A stretch of DNA of 64,000 nucleotides, taken from assembly GCA_903928495.1 (NCBI GenBank), contig CAIYQZ010000055.1:1-64000 (forward strand). Reading direction: 5' to 3'. Origin of the DNA: an uncultured bacterium (GTDB lineage Bacteria; Pseudomonadota; Gammaproteobacteria; Burkholderiales; Burkholderiaceae_C). The notes under the pieces are model-generated. The model did no database searches. It was not told the DNA's origin and saw only the letters and a program-made list of their open reading frames with translations. This document shows positions 42,639 through 53,668 of this stretch, in pieces (within the stretch, counting starts at the first letter, position 1; every line of letters begins with the position of its first letter). A program made the translations under genes and the position numbers.

Positions 42639-44042
42639 ATGAGCCGTTCGATCCACACCCGTGTGCCGCAAGGTTTGGCCAATCTTCAGAGACGCGAGTT
42701 TTTGCGCCGAGGAGCGTTGTTGTCCGCCGCCGGTGCCGCTGCCCCTTGGGCGCTGTCGCTGGCGGCCATGGGCGAAGCTGCAGCTGCTGGCCCGGTCAAT
42801 GACTACAAGGCCTTGGTGTGCGTGTTTTTGTACGGTGCCAACGACCACGGCAACACCGTCGTGCCGTACGACGCCACCAACCACGCCGCATACACCAGCC
42901 TGCGCGGGACACTGGCCACGCCACGGGACCAGTTGCTGGCGTTGAACGCAACGCCCGGCTTGCCCAGCGGCACCCAGATGTCCCTTGCACCCCAGCTCAC
43001 AGGGCTCAAAGCATTGTTCGACGCCGGGCGCATGGGCGTGGTGCTGAATGTGGGGCCGCTGGTGGTGCCCACAACGAAGGCGCAATACAACGCCAAGAGC
43101 GTCCCCCTGCCACCCAAGCTGTTTTCCCACAACGACCAGCAGTCGGTGTGGCAGTCCAGCCTGGCAGAGGGTGCGACATCGGGTTGGGGCGGGCGGCTGG
43201 GTGACCTGTTCCTGAGCCAGAACAGCACCAGCACATTCACCTGCATGAACGTGTCGGGCAACGCCGTTTTCATGGCTGGTCAACAGGCGGTTCAGTATCA
43301 GGTCAGCAGCACGGGGGCAGTCAAACTCAGTGCCACCACGGGCACCAGTTTTGGTTCTGCGGCAGTGTCGCAGGCCCTGCAAACCTTGACCCAGGCTGCC
43401 AGCACGCACTGGCTCGAGGCAGAACACACACGGGTGATGAAACGCGCAGTGGAGGCCGAGGTGCAGTTGTCGGCCGGGCTGGCTGCGGTGCCGGCCCTGA
43501 CCACCCCGTTCAACACCGCCAACCCACTGGCCACGCAATTGCAAATGGTGGCCAAAACCATTGCCGCACGCGCTGCCCTGGGCACCAAGCGCCAGGTGTT
43601 TTTTGTGTCGATGGGCGGGTTTGACTTGCACGACAACCTGCTGGCCCAGCACCCAGGCTTGCTGACCAACGTGTCCGACGCGCTCAGCAGTTTCTATTCG
43701 GCCACGGTGGAGTTGGGTGTTGCCAGTCAGGTGACCACGTTCACCGCGTCAGACTTTGGGCGCACGCTCACCAGCAACGGCGATGGATCCGACCACGGTT
43801 GGGGAAGCCACCACTTTGTGTTGGGTGGTGCAGTGGCGGGGCAGCGGTTTTACGGCACTTTGCCCGCCATGGCAGTGAACGGCCCAGACGACGTGGGCCA
43901 GGGCCGCTTGCTGCCCACCACCAGCGTCGACCAACTGGGCGCCACCCTGGCCACCTGGTACGGCGTGCCCGCCAGTGAGCTGCCGCTGGTGTTCCCAAAC
44001 ATCGGAAACTTTGCGCTGGGCACGTTGCCCTTGTTTGGGTGA
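42639..44042 (+). CDS. DUF1501 family protein with Tat signal
   Basis: A 467-residue protein with an N-terminal twin-arginine signal (RREFLRRGALLSAAGAAA), so it is exported folded, perhaps with a metal cofactor. The DUF1501 domain is related to the alkaline phosphatase/sulfatase fold; visible parts are VCVFLYGANDHGNTVVP, FSHNDQQSVWQSS, FASDFGRTL-like TASDFGRTLTSNG and DHGWGSHHFVLGGAV. His and Asp residues in the last parts could bind metal. The partner is the DUF1800 lipoprotein. The substrate is unknown. Confidence 0.88.
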   Translation: MSRSIHTRVPQGLANLQRREFLRRGALLSAAGAAAPWALSLAAMGEAAAAGPVNDYKALVCVFLYGANDHGNTVVPYDATNHAAYTSLRGTLATPRDQLLALNATPGLPSGTQMSLAPQLTGLKALFDAGRMGVVLNVGPLVVPTTKAQYNAKSVPLPPKLFSHNDQQSVWQSSLAEGATSGWGGRLGDLFLSQNSTSTFTCMNVSGNAVFMAGQQAVQYQVSSTGAVKLSATTGTSFGSAAVSQALQTLTQAASTHWLEAEHTRVMKRAVEAEVQLSAGLAAVPALTTPFNTANPLATQLQMVAKTIAARAALGTKRQVFFVSMGGFDLHDNLLAQHPGLLTNVSDALSSFYSATVELGVASQVTTFTASDFGRTLTSNGDGSDHGWGSHHFVLGGAVAGQRFYGTLPAMAVNGPDDVGQGRLLPTTSVDQLGATLATWYGVPASELPLVFPNIGNFALGTLPLFG

Positions 44043-44064
44043 AGCTGCTGCAACGGGCTTGCGA

Positions 44065-44592
44065 TCAGCCCCCCCAGCCACCCCAAGTCAGGTGTGGTGG
44101 GTTGGGCTGCCAAGGTGCCACCGGGTAGCGTGCCAGCCCCGGGTAACAGCGGCTCCACACCCAGGCCACCATGGCCAGCGTGCCGACCCCCACCAACACG
44201 GGCTGCCAAAGCGCAGACCAGCCCGCATGCAGGTGAACCATCAGCAGCGGATTTGCCCCGGCCGGGGGGTGCACAGTGCGGGTGGTCAACATGAACGCCA
44301 GAGTCAACGCCACGGCCAGGGCTTGCACTTGCAATGAGTCCCCCAGCCAGTGGTAGCAGGCAATACCAATGAGTGCGCCGCTCAGGTGCCCACCGAAAAG
44401 TGCGCGCGGCTGTGCCGCAGGTGCTTGGGTGAGGCCAAACAAAAACACGGCTGAGCCCCCCAACGAGGCAAGCAAAAAAGGATTCACCCGGGGGCCGGCC
44501 AGCCACAGGGCCAGGGTTATGCCGGCCGAAGCACCCGCAAGGCACCAAAGCAAGCGGGGCATCGCATACGCGTGCCAAGGTTTATTGAACAT
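44065..44592 (-). CDS. HPP family membrane protein
   Basis: A 175-residue protein with four predicted helices and the family motif TVHPPAGANPLL that gives HPP its name, plus LASLGGSAVFLFG. Relatives in cyanobacteria and plants transport nitrite, but this has not been shown for the short bacterial forms. The ATG at 44592 is used; a GTG at 44619 and an ATG at 44562 are alternatives. It is convergent with the DUF1501 gene. Confidence 0.8.
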   Translation of the reverse strand: MFNKPWHAYAMPRLLWCLAGASAGITLALWLAGPRVNPFLLASLGGSAVFLFGLTQAPAAQPRALFGGHLSGALIGIACYHWLGDSLQVQALAVALTLAFMLTTRTVHPPAGANPLLMVHLHAGWSALWQPVLVGVGTLAMVAWVWSRCYPGLARYPVAPWQPNPPHLTWGGWGG

Positions 44593-44732
44593 GTACTGAT
44601 TCAGCAAGAACCGCACCACTCAAGCTTCAGGTGAAGTTGGAAGCGGGGTGCTCAAAGGTCCGCAGCGCGCCAGGGGTATGAAATGTCAGGGTTGCCGTCT
44701 GTTCGCGGGTTGGTGATGAGGGTATTCAAGCG

Positions 44733-44774
44733 AAAAATGCTGCCAACGCTTATTGGTATTGGATATCTAGCTAT
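44733..44774 (-). repeat. Dispersed ~45-bp intergenic repeat, copy 7
   Basis: Minus-strand reading ATAGCTAGATATCCAATACC, then AATAAGCGTTGGCAGCATTT. It lies in the 268-bp gap between the HPP gene and the porin, just beyond the porin terminator hairpins. Confidence 0.7.
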
Positions 44775-44793
44775 TGAAATTTTCCAGGTTTGA

Positions 44794-44842
44794 GCCCCTT
44801 TGAAGGGGCGAGGCAAAAGGCCGCCTGGCGCGACCTTTTGCC
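44794..44842 (-). terminator. Tandem hairpins after the porin gene
   Basis: First hairpin: GGCAAAAGG at 44812-44820 pairs with CCTTTTGCC at 44834-44842. Second: GCCCCTT at 44794-44800 pairs with AAGGGGC at 44803-44809. They lie 19 bp beyond the porin stop codon on the minus strand. A T-run is weak, but two stable stems in a row are typical at the end of a highly expressed gene. Confidence 0.6.
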
Positions 44843-44860
44843 TCTTGGGGAGATGCCGCG

Positions 44861-45871
44861 TCAGAAGCGGTGCCGCACGCCAACCTGGATGCCGTTGGAG
44901 CTGCCTCCAGCCACGGGGCTGTTGAAGCCGAGGGCGGAAGCACCGCTGTTGGATACGGCGGTCAGGTGACCGTACACCGCTGTGCGCTTGGACAGGTTGT
45001 GGCTGGCCTGAAGTGTGTAGATTTTGGCGTCGTCGAGTGCGCTGGAGCCATTCGCGTTCTTGGCCTGTGCAACACCTGCAGACAGCGTGGTTTCACCCAT
45101 CTTGAATCCCACAGACACGCCATATACCTTCAGTTTCTCAGCAGCTTTGTCTTCCTGGTCGAAGTAGGCTGTGAGCTTCACGGTGCCGAAGTCATAGGAG
45201 CCCACGGCCAACAAGGCGTTTTTGGGCTGTTTGCCAGCAGCGGTTCCGTTGTCATCCAGTACACGCATCAGGCTCAGACCTGCTGTCAGAGGTCCGCTGG
45301 TGTGAATGGCATGAACACTCATTTGCTTGTTGAAGTCTTTGCTCGTGTCCGTGCTTGCGCGTTCCTCGCCCAGACTGTACTGGGCCTGAACCGTGGTGCC
45401 GCCGAAAGCGGGCGAGAGATAGGTGATCGCGTTGTTGACCCGGTTGTAGTCACCGTTGCCAATGACTGGAACCACGCTCAACACGTCATAGCCCTTGGTG
45501 CCGACCAGGCCTGCAACGTCGTCCATCGGTGAATACTGGCGGCCCAGGCGCACTCCGCCAAACCCGCCGGTCAGTCCCACAAAGGCCTGACGTCCGAATG
45601 CACGACCGCCTTGCCCGCTGGTGCCTGTGTCGGCATTGAAACCGCTTTCGATCTGAAAAACGGCTTTCATGCCGCCGCCCAGGTCTTCAGCGCCTCGAAG
45701 GCCCCAGCGTGAACCTTGCTGTTGGCCTGAAGACACGCGCATCACCGAAGTGGCTCCTTTGACGCGTTCGACGGCCACGTCCACCACGCCGTAAAGGGTG
45801 ACGGATGACTGGGCTTGGGCCAAGCCGGTGCAAAGGCCCAACGCGGCCAGAGCAATGATCTTTTTGTTCAT
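44861..45871 (-). CDS. Gram-negative porin (Burkholderiales type)
   Basis: A 336-residue outer-membrane protein. Residues 1-20 are a signal peptide (MNKKIIALAALGLCTGLAQA). The mature part starts QSSVTLYGVVDVAVERV and has RWGLRGAEDLGGGMKAVFQI, FVGLTGGFGGVRLGRQYSPM, and a terminal RHRF, the phenylalanine-ended strand recognised by the Bam machinery. A 16-strand trimeric general porin is expected, allowing small solutes through. The ATG at 45871 is fixed by the signal peptide. It is monocistronic, followed by strong hairpins. Confidence 0.95.
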   Translation of the reverse strand: MNKKIIALAALGLCTGLAQAQSSVTLYGVVDVAVERVKGATSVMRVSSGQQQGSRWGLRGAEDLGGGMKAVFQIESGFNADTGTSGQGGRAFGRQAFVGLTGGFGGVRLGRQYSPMDDVAGLVGTKGYDVLSVVPVIGNGDYNRVNNAITYLSPAFGGTTVQAQYSLGEERASTDTSKDFNKQMSVHAIHTSGPLTAGLSLMRVLDDNGTAAGKQPKNALLAVGSYDFGTVKLTAYFDQEDKAAEKLKVYGVSVGFKMGETTLSAGVAQAKNANGSSALDDAKIYTLQASHNLSKRTAVYGHLTAVSNSGASALGFNSPVAGGSSNGIQVGVRHRF

Positions 45872-46005
45872 ATTGGATGTGATGAAGAGTGTGATGTGAG
45901 GCTTGTCCACTGGGGGCAGACATGGCCGGCGAGGCGCACTTTGAGTGCCCTCGTATGCTCCGTTGGGCACCTGTCAATCGACTGTCAGACCGGTCGGTGT
46001 TAACC

Positions 46006-48362
46006 CTAGTGCCGTTGCAAGGCTCCCAGCACCCGCTCTGCGGTGGCGGGGGCGTCCAGCACCAACGGTCCGCCCAATCTTGCTTTTGCCCGAGCTTGCG
46101 CCACCGCATCGCGCAGGGCTTCCCACACGCTGATGGCGAGCATGAAGGGGGGCTCGCCCACGGCTTTGCTGCCACCGACGTTGTCTTCGCGGTTGGCTTC
46201 GTGCCACAGGGCCACGTTGAAATGCTCGGGCACGTCCCCCGCCGCCGGAATTTTGTAGGTGCTGGGGGCCTTGGTGCTGAGGGCTCCGGGGTTGCGGGCA
46301 GCATCGGGCGCTTCCCACACCAGTTCTTCGGTGGTGAGCCAGCCCATGCCCTGCACAAAGCCGCCTTCGATTTGACCGATGTCGATGGCGGGGTTGAGGC
46401 TGTGTCCCACGTCGTGCAGGATGTCCACGGCGAGCACCCGGCTTTCGCCTGTGAGGGTGTCAATGGCCACCTCTGTGCAAGCCGCGCCGTAGGCAAAGTA
46501 ATAAAACGGACGCCCGGTGAGGGTGTGTTTGTCGTAGTGAATTTTGGGTGTGCGGTAAAAGCCGTCGCTCCACAGTTGGATGCGATTTGCATAGGCCGCG
46601 TGCACCACCTCGTCAAAGCGGCGCATGGTGGTGGGCGTGCCGATGTGGCCCGCCCCGTCTTTCACAAAAAACCGCACTGCACCGGCTCCACAGCCGTCCA
46701 GTCCGGCCACAAAGGCAGCCAGGTTGTCGCGCACGTTGCGGGCTGCAAACTGGGCGGCGCGGCCGTTCAGGTCCGTGCCGCTGCTGGCAGCGGTGGCCGA
46801 GGCGTTGGGCACGCGGGCGGTGTCACTGGCACTCACCTGCACGCGCTCGAACGGCACGCCCAGCTCGTCGGCCACGATCTGCGCCACTTTGGTGTGCAGG
46901 CCCTGACCCATTTCAATGCCGCCGTGGTTCACGAGCACGCTGCCGTCGGTGTACACATGCACCAACGCACCGGCCTGGTTGAACAGTGTGGCAGTGAAAC
47001 TGATGCCAAATTTCACTGGGGTCAGTGCAATGCCGCGCTGAATGATGGGGCTGCTGGCGTTCCATTGGGCAATGTCAGCCTTGCGTTTTGCATAGCTGCA
47101 AGTGCTCGCCAGCTGTGCGATGAGGGGTGAAAGAATGTTGTCTTCCATCGGCATCCGGTAGTGGGTGATGTTGCGACTGTCTACGCCATACAGGTTGGCC
47201 AAACGCACGGCCAGCGGGTCTGCCCCCAAGTGGCGGGCTATGTCGCCCAGGATGGTTTCAATGGCAATCACCCCCTGCGGTCCGCCAAAGCCCCGGTAGG
47301 CGGTGTGGCTCTGGGTGTTCGTTTTGCAGCGGTAGCTGTTGATGGCCACATCTTCCAGAAAGTAGGCGTTGTCGGTGTGGAACACGGCGCGGTCGGCCAC
47401 GGGGCCCGACAAGTCGGCGCTGAAGCCGCAGTGCGCCAGTTGGGTGATCAGCAGGCCGCACAGCAGGCCCTGGTCGTCAAAGCCCACGGTGTAGTCGTAG
47501 CTGAAGGGGTGGCGTTTGCCGGTGATGAGGAAGTCGTCGTCCCGATCCAGCCGCAGCTTGACGGGGCGGTTGGTTTTCTGGGCGGCCAGCGCGGCCCACA
47601 CGGCCAGGTGACCGGCCTGGGTTTCTTTGCCGCCAAAGCCGCCGCCCAAGCGGCGGCATTCCACCCGCACGCGGTGCAGGGCCAGGCCGAGGGCGTGGGC
47701 CACCCAGTGCTGCACCTCGCCGGGGTGTTGCGTGCTGCTGTGCACCAGCCATTGGTTTTGCTCCAGCGGCAGGGCGTAGGCAATTTGGCCTTCCAGGTAA
47801 AAGTGCTCCTGCCCGCCTACCTCGAAGCTGCCCGTCAGCGTGTGTGGGGCGCAGGCCAGGGCTGCCGCAGCGTCGCCCCTGGCCACATGCACCGGCGGCA
47901 ACACATAGCTTTGCGCGGCATGGGCCTGGCGGGCGTGCAGCACGGCGGGCAGGGGGGTGATGTGGGCCTTCACCAGGCGGGCGGCGCGGCGGGCGGTGTC
48001 CACGTCGGTGGCCACCACCAGAGCCATCACCTGGCCCACATGCTGCACGCTGCCGTGGGCCAGCACGGGTTCGTCGTGTGCGAAGGCGGCCAGCATGGGG
48101 TCGCCGGGCACGTCGGCGGCGGTGAGCACGGCCACCACGCCGGGCAGGGCCAAGGCAGCAGATGCATCAAGCCCGTGCAGGGTGCCATGGGCCACTTGGC
48201 TCAGCACCGGGGCAGCGTGCAGGGTGCCTGCCACTTCGGGGATGTCGTCCACATAGTGCACCGCACCCGCCACCTGGGCGGCGGCACTTTCGTGCGGCGT
48301 GCTGGTGCCCATGCTGGGACGGGCGGTATGTGGGGCGGTGTGGGGGGCGTTCGGGACGGCGG

Positions 48363-48366
<4 letters not shown>
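46006..48366 (-). CDS. xdhB: Xanthine dehydrogenase, molybdopterin-binding subunit
   Basis: A 786-residue large subunit. It has GAVHYVDDIPEVAGTLHA near the N-terminus, molybdopterin-contact segments GGFGGKETQAG and YRGFGGPQG, and the substrate-site segment ANASATAASSGTDLNG. The C-terminal GSKAVGEPPFMLA contains the catalytic Glu. It oxidises hypoxanthine and xanthine to urate at the molybdenum centre. The ATG at 48366 overlaps the xdhA stop (ATGA). No xdhC chaperone gene follows before the porin, so the maturation factor must be elsewhere. Confidence 0.95.
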
Positions 48367-49970
<1,604 letters not shown>

Positions 49971-50041
49971 GCGCGGCAGCTTAGGGGGACAGCGCACAGC
50001 GCGTATAACCGCAGCCATATGAACCGCATGGCCGTATTGGT

Positions 50042-50977
50042 ATGACACCACAACCCGTCTTCGACAAGATCGACCTTCATTTGATCAAGGTCCTCCACAC
50101 CGTGTTGTCTGAACGCAGCGTTTCCCGAGCCGCCGTCCGCCTGGGCATGCACCAGCCTGCGGTCAGCAGCGCTTTGAAGCGGCTGCGTGGCATTGCAGGT
50201 GACCCGCTGCTGGTGCGATCGGGCTCGCACATGGTGCCCACCGAGGCGGGGCTGCGCATGCTGGAGCCGGCCGCGCACATCTTGCGCAGTGCCGAAACCC
50301 TGTTTTCCGACGCGCGGGGTTTTGACCCCGCCACGTCGCAACACACGTTTTCAGTGGCCGCCAGCGACTACTTGGACCCGCTGTTTCTGCCCCAACTGGT
50401 GGCGCAGGTGAAACAAGCCGCACCGCTGTGCCCCATTGAAATCCATTCGCTGTCGGGCCAGTCGGACTATCGGCACCGGCTGGCGCAAGGCGAGGTGGAC
50501 GTGGTCATTGCCAACTGGCCGCAACCCGCAGGCGATTTGCACTTGGGCCGTTTGTTTGGTGACGAGGTGGTGTGTCTGGTCAGCCACAACCACCCGGCCG
50601 TGCGCCGGGGCTGGACGACCGCCGACTGGCTGGCCGCCGAGCACATTGCACCCATGCCCACCCACCCCGGCGCACGGGGCGTGATCGACGACCACCTTGC
50701 CGAGCAAGGGCTGACGCGCCACATCAGCACCCGTTGCGCCCACTTTGGGCTCATTCCTGGCATGGTGGCATCAAGCTTGCTGGTGTTGACCACCGGGCGG
50801 CAGTATTGCGAGCGGTTTGCAGGGCATTTGCCTGTGTCGATCCTGGTGCCGCCCATCGCGTTTCCCCGCTTGATGTACTACCAGTTGTGGCACCCGCGCA
50901 CACACCACTCCAGTGCGGCGCGGTGGTTGCGCGAGCAAATCAAGGCTGTGGCAGCGTCGTTGCGCAAATCCCCATAA
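50042..50977 (+). CDS. LysR-family regulator next to xdhAB and the purine transporter
   Basis: A 311-residue LysR protein: winged helix near residues 15-70 (SERSVSRAAVRLGMHQPAVS, SALKRLRGIAGDPLLVRSG) and a LysR substrate-binding domain of the NodD/PcpR-like type (SVAASDYLDPLFLPQLV). It lies between divergent xdhAB and the ABC transporter operon, 28 bp before the latter, so it probably controls both. The ligand may be a purine or urate; this is inference from context. Confidence 0.88.
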   Translation: MTPQPVFDKIDLHLIKVLHTVLSERSVSRAAVRLGMHQPAVSSALKRLRGIAGDPLLVRSGSHMVPTEAGLRMLEPAAHILRSAETLFSDARGFDPATSQHTFSVAASDYLDPLFLPQLVAQVKQAAPLCPIEIHSLSGQSDYRHRLAQGEVDVVIANWPQPAGDLHLGRLFGDEVVCLVSHNHPAVRRGWTTADWLAAEHIAPMPTHPGARGVIDDHLAEQGLTRHISTRCAHFGLIPGMVASSLLVLTTGRQYCERFAGHLPVSILVPPIAFPRLMYYQLWHPRTHHSSAARWLREQIKAVAASLRKSP

Positions 50978-51005
50978 TGGTGCCCTTCTAACCCGAGACG
51001 TGTCA

Positions 51006-52604
51006 GTGAACCCATCACCTCCACCCAGGCTGCTGTTGCGCGGCATCACCAAACGCTACCCCGGTGTAGTGGCCAACACCAATGTGTCGCTGACGGTGCA
51101 GCCTGGCGAAATACACGCTGTGCTGGGGGAAAACGGCGCGGGCAAATCCACGCTGATGAAAATCATTTATGGCGCGGTCAAGCCCGACGAGGGCGAAGTG
51201 CTGTTCAATGGCCAGCCCAGCCACATCCGCAACCCGCAAGAGGCACGGGCGCTGGGCATCAGCATGGTGTTTCAGCACTTCAGCCTGTTCGAGGTGCTGA
51301 CCGTGGCCGAAAACGTGTGGCTGGGCCTGAGCAAAAGCCTGAGCCTGGCTGAAGTCACCGCCCAAATCACGCAGATTGCCGCCGAATACGGCTTGGACTG
51401 CGACCCCGCCCGCCCCGTGCACACACTGAGCGTGGGAGAAATGCAGCGGGTGGAAATCATCCGGGCGCTGCTGACGCACCCGCAACTGCTGATATTGGAC
51501 GAGCCCACATCGGTGCTCACCCCGCAGGCGGTTGAAAAGCTGTTTGTGGTGCTGAAGAAACTGGCGTCGCAGGGCTGCAGCATTCTGTACATCAGCCACA
51601 AGCTGCACGAAATACGCGAGCTGTGCACTGCCTGCACCGTGTTGCGTGGCGGGCAAGTCACCGGTGTGTGTGACCCGCGCCAGGAAAGCAACGCTTCCCT
51701 CAGCCGTCTGATGATCGGGGCCGAGCCTCCGGCGCTGACAGCGCGCACGTCACAAGCTGGGGTGGCGGTGCTGACCGTGCACAACTTAAGCTTGGCCAAG
51801 GCCGACCCCTTTGGCACCGACTTGTTGGGAATTGACCTGCAAGTGCGTGCGGGCGAGGTGGTGGGCATTGCCGGCGTCTCGGGCAACGGACAGGGCGAAC
51901 TGTTGCGCGCCCTGTCGGGCGAAGACCCGCGTGCACCTGCGGGCAGCGTGCGCATGGCCGTGGGTGCTGTGGCGGGTGCCGCAGTACCCGACAGCGCCAA
52001 GGGCCGCGAGCACGACATGTCAGCCTTCAGCCCCGCGCACCGCCGCAAGCTGGGCTTGCACTTTGTGCCCGAAGAGCGGCTGGGCCGGGGTGCGGTGCCC
52101 ACGCTGGGGCTGGCGCACAACCTGCTGCTGACACGTCGCGAGGCGGTGTCCCCTGGCACCGGCTGGCTGAACCTGGGGCTTTTGCGCGACCAGGCGCAAG
52201 ACATCATCACCCGCTACAAGGTCAAGGCATCAGGCCCGCAGGCGGCGGCCAAGTCGCTGTCCGGCGGCAATTTGCAAAAGTTCATCGTTGGCCGGGAAAT
52301 CGAGGCCAAGCCTGCGTTGCTCATCGTCAGTCAGCCCACCTGGGGGGTGGACGTGGGGGCAGCGGCGCAGATTCGGGGCGAGATTCTGGCCCTGCGCGAC
52401 GCAGGCTGCGCCGTGCTGGTGGTGAGTGAGGAGTTGGACGAGTTGTTTGAAATTTCTGACCGCCTGCACGTCATGGCGAAGGGGCGGCTGTCGCCCAGTC
52501 TGGCCCGTGCTGAGGCCACGGTCGAGCGCATTGGCGAGTGGATGTCGGGGCTGTGGGACACGCCGGCTGCTCAAACGTCGGAGGTGGCCCATGCTCAAGC
52601 TTGA
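51006..52604 (+). CDS. BMP-type nucleoside ABC transporter, ATP-binding protein
   Basis: A 532-residue protein with two ABC domains. The first is complete: Walker A GENGAGKS near residue 41, signature LSVGEMQRVEI and Walker B LLILDEPTSVL. The second has a degenerate Walker A (GVSGNGQGE) but keeps LSGGNLQKF. Its Walker B region reads LLIVSQPTWGVD, lacking the usual Asp-Glu. This asymmetry is normal for nucleoside transporters of the BMP/NupA type. The start is GTG at 51006 or 51000. The frame overlaps the first permease gene by 14 bp. A CATAAT hexamer at 50973-50978 is a weak promoter candidate. Confidence 0.93.
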   Translation: MNPSPPPRLLLRGITKRYPGVVANTNVSLTVQPGEIHAVLGENGAGKSTLMKIIYGAVKPDEGEVLFNGQPSHIRNPQEARALGISMVFQHFSLFEVLTVAENVWLGLSKSLSLAEVTAQITQIAAEYGLDCDPARPVHTLSVGEMQRVEIIRALLTHPQLLILDEPTSVLTPQAVEKLFVVLKKLASQGCSILYISHKLHEIRELCTACTVLRGGQVTGVCDPRQESNASLSRLMIGAEPPALTARTSQAGVAVLTVHNLSLAKADPFGTDLLGIDLQVRAGEVVGIAGVSGNGQGELLRALSGEDPRAPAGSVRMAVGAVAGAAVPDSAKGREHDMSAFSPAHRRKLGLHFVPEERLGRGAVPTLGLAHNLLLTRREAVSPGTGWLNLGLLRDQAQDIITRYKVKASGPQAAAKSLSGGNLQKFIVGREIEAKPALLIVSQPTWGVDVGAAAQIRGEILALRDAGCAVLVVSEELDELFEISDRLHVMAKGRLSPSLARAEATVERIGEWMSGLWDTPAAQTSEVAHAQA

Positions 52605-53646
52605 AGCCCGGCCCCAGCCCTCGCCGCTGTGGAGCTATGCGTCGCCCATCCTGGCGCTGGTCATCACCGTGCTGATCGGTGTGGCGCTGTTTGTGGCGCT
52701 GGGCAAAGACCCGGTGCGGGGCCTGCAGGTGTTTTTCTGGGAGCCCATCAAAAGCGGCTATGCGCTGAGCGAGCTGATGGTAAAGGTCACGCCGCTGCTC
52801 ATCATTGCGCTGGGGCTGGCCGTGTGTTTCCGCTCCAACGTGTGGAACATCGGGGCCGAGGGGCAATACATCGTGGGCGCCATCGCGGCCGGTGGCGTGG
52901 CTCTGCTGGCCGACAAAACCACCGGCCCGTGGATCGTGCCCGCCATTCTGGTGGCCGGTGTGGTGGGTGGCATGGCCTGGGCTGGCGTGACGGCGCTGCT
53001 GCGCGACAAGTTCAATGCCAGCGAGATTCTGGTCAGCCTGATGCTGGTGTACGTGGCCATTCAGTTGCTGAACTTCATGGTCTACGGCCCCTGGAAGGAT
53101 CCCCTGGGCTACAACTTCCCGCAAACCAAAACCTTTCAAGCGGTCACGCAAATCCCCCGGTTGTTCACTGGCTCTCGTGTGAGCATTGGCTTGCTGCTGG
53201 CGCTGGCCGGTGTGGTGGCGCTGTGGGTGTTTCTGTTCCGCACCTACGCGGGCTTTGCCCAGCAGGTGGGTGGGCTGGCCCCGGCCGCGGCGCTTTATGC
53301 CGGGTTTTCATCGCGGAAGGCGCTGTGGATTGCGCTGCTGGTCAGCGGTGGTGCGGCCGGGCTGGCGGGTGCACTCGAGGTGGCCGGGCCCATCGGGCAG
53401 CTCACACCGTTTGTGCCAGCCGGCTACGGGTTTGCAGCCATCATCGTCGCGTTTGTGGGGCGCCTGCACCCGGTGGGCATGGTGTTTTCGGCCATTCTGA
53501 TGAGCATGTTCTACATCGGCGGCGAGCTGGCCCAATCTCGCCTGGGGTTACCCAAGTCCATCACTGGTGTGTTCCAGGGCTTGCTGCTGTTCACGCTGCT
53601 GGCCTGCGACACGCTCATTGCCTACCGCCTGCGGTGGGTGAAATAA
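52591..53646 (+). CDS. BMP-type nucleoside ABC transporter, permease 1
   Basis: A 351-residue membrane protein with about nine or ten helices. The motif NVWNIGAEGQ is the typical coupling region of this permease family (BPD_transp_2), and GYGFAAIIVAFVGRLHPVGM is characteristic near the C-terminus. It forms the membrane channel with the second permease. GGAGG at 52580-52584 precedes the ATG, inside the end of the ATP-binding gene. Confidence 0.93.
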   Translation: MLKLEARPQPSPLWSYASPILALVITVLIGVALFVALGKDPVRGLQVFFWEPIKSGYALSELMVKVTPLLIIALGLAVCFRSNVWNIGAEGQYIVGAIAAGGVALLADKTTGPWIVPAILVAGVVGGMAWAGVTALLRDKFNASEILVSLMLVYVAIQLLNFMVYGPWKDPLGYNFPQTKTFQAVTQIPRLFTGSRVSIGLLLALAGVVALWVFLFRTYAGFAQQVGGLAPAAALYAGFSSRKALWIALLVSGGAAGLAGALEVAGPIGQLTPFVPAGYGFAAIIVAFVGRLHPVGMVFSAILMSMFYIGGELAQSRLGLPKSITGVFQGLLLFTLLACDTLIAYRLRWVK

Positions 53647-53668
53647 ACCATCACCGGAACCCCATTCC

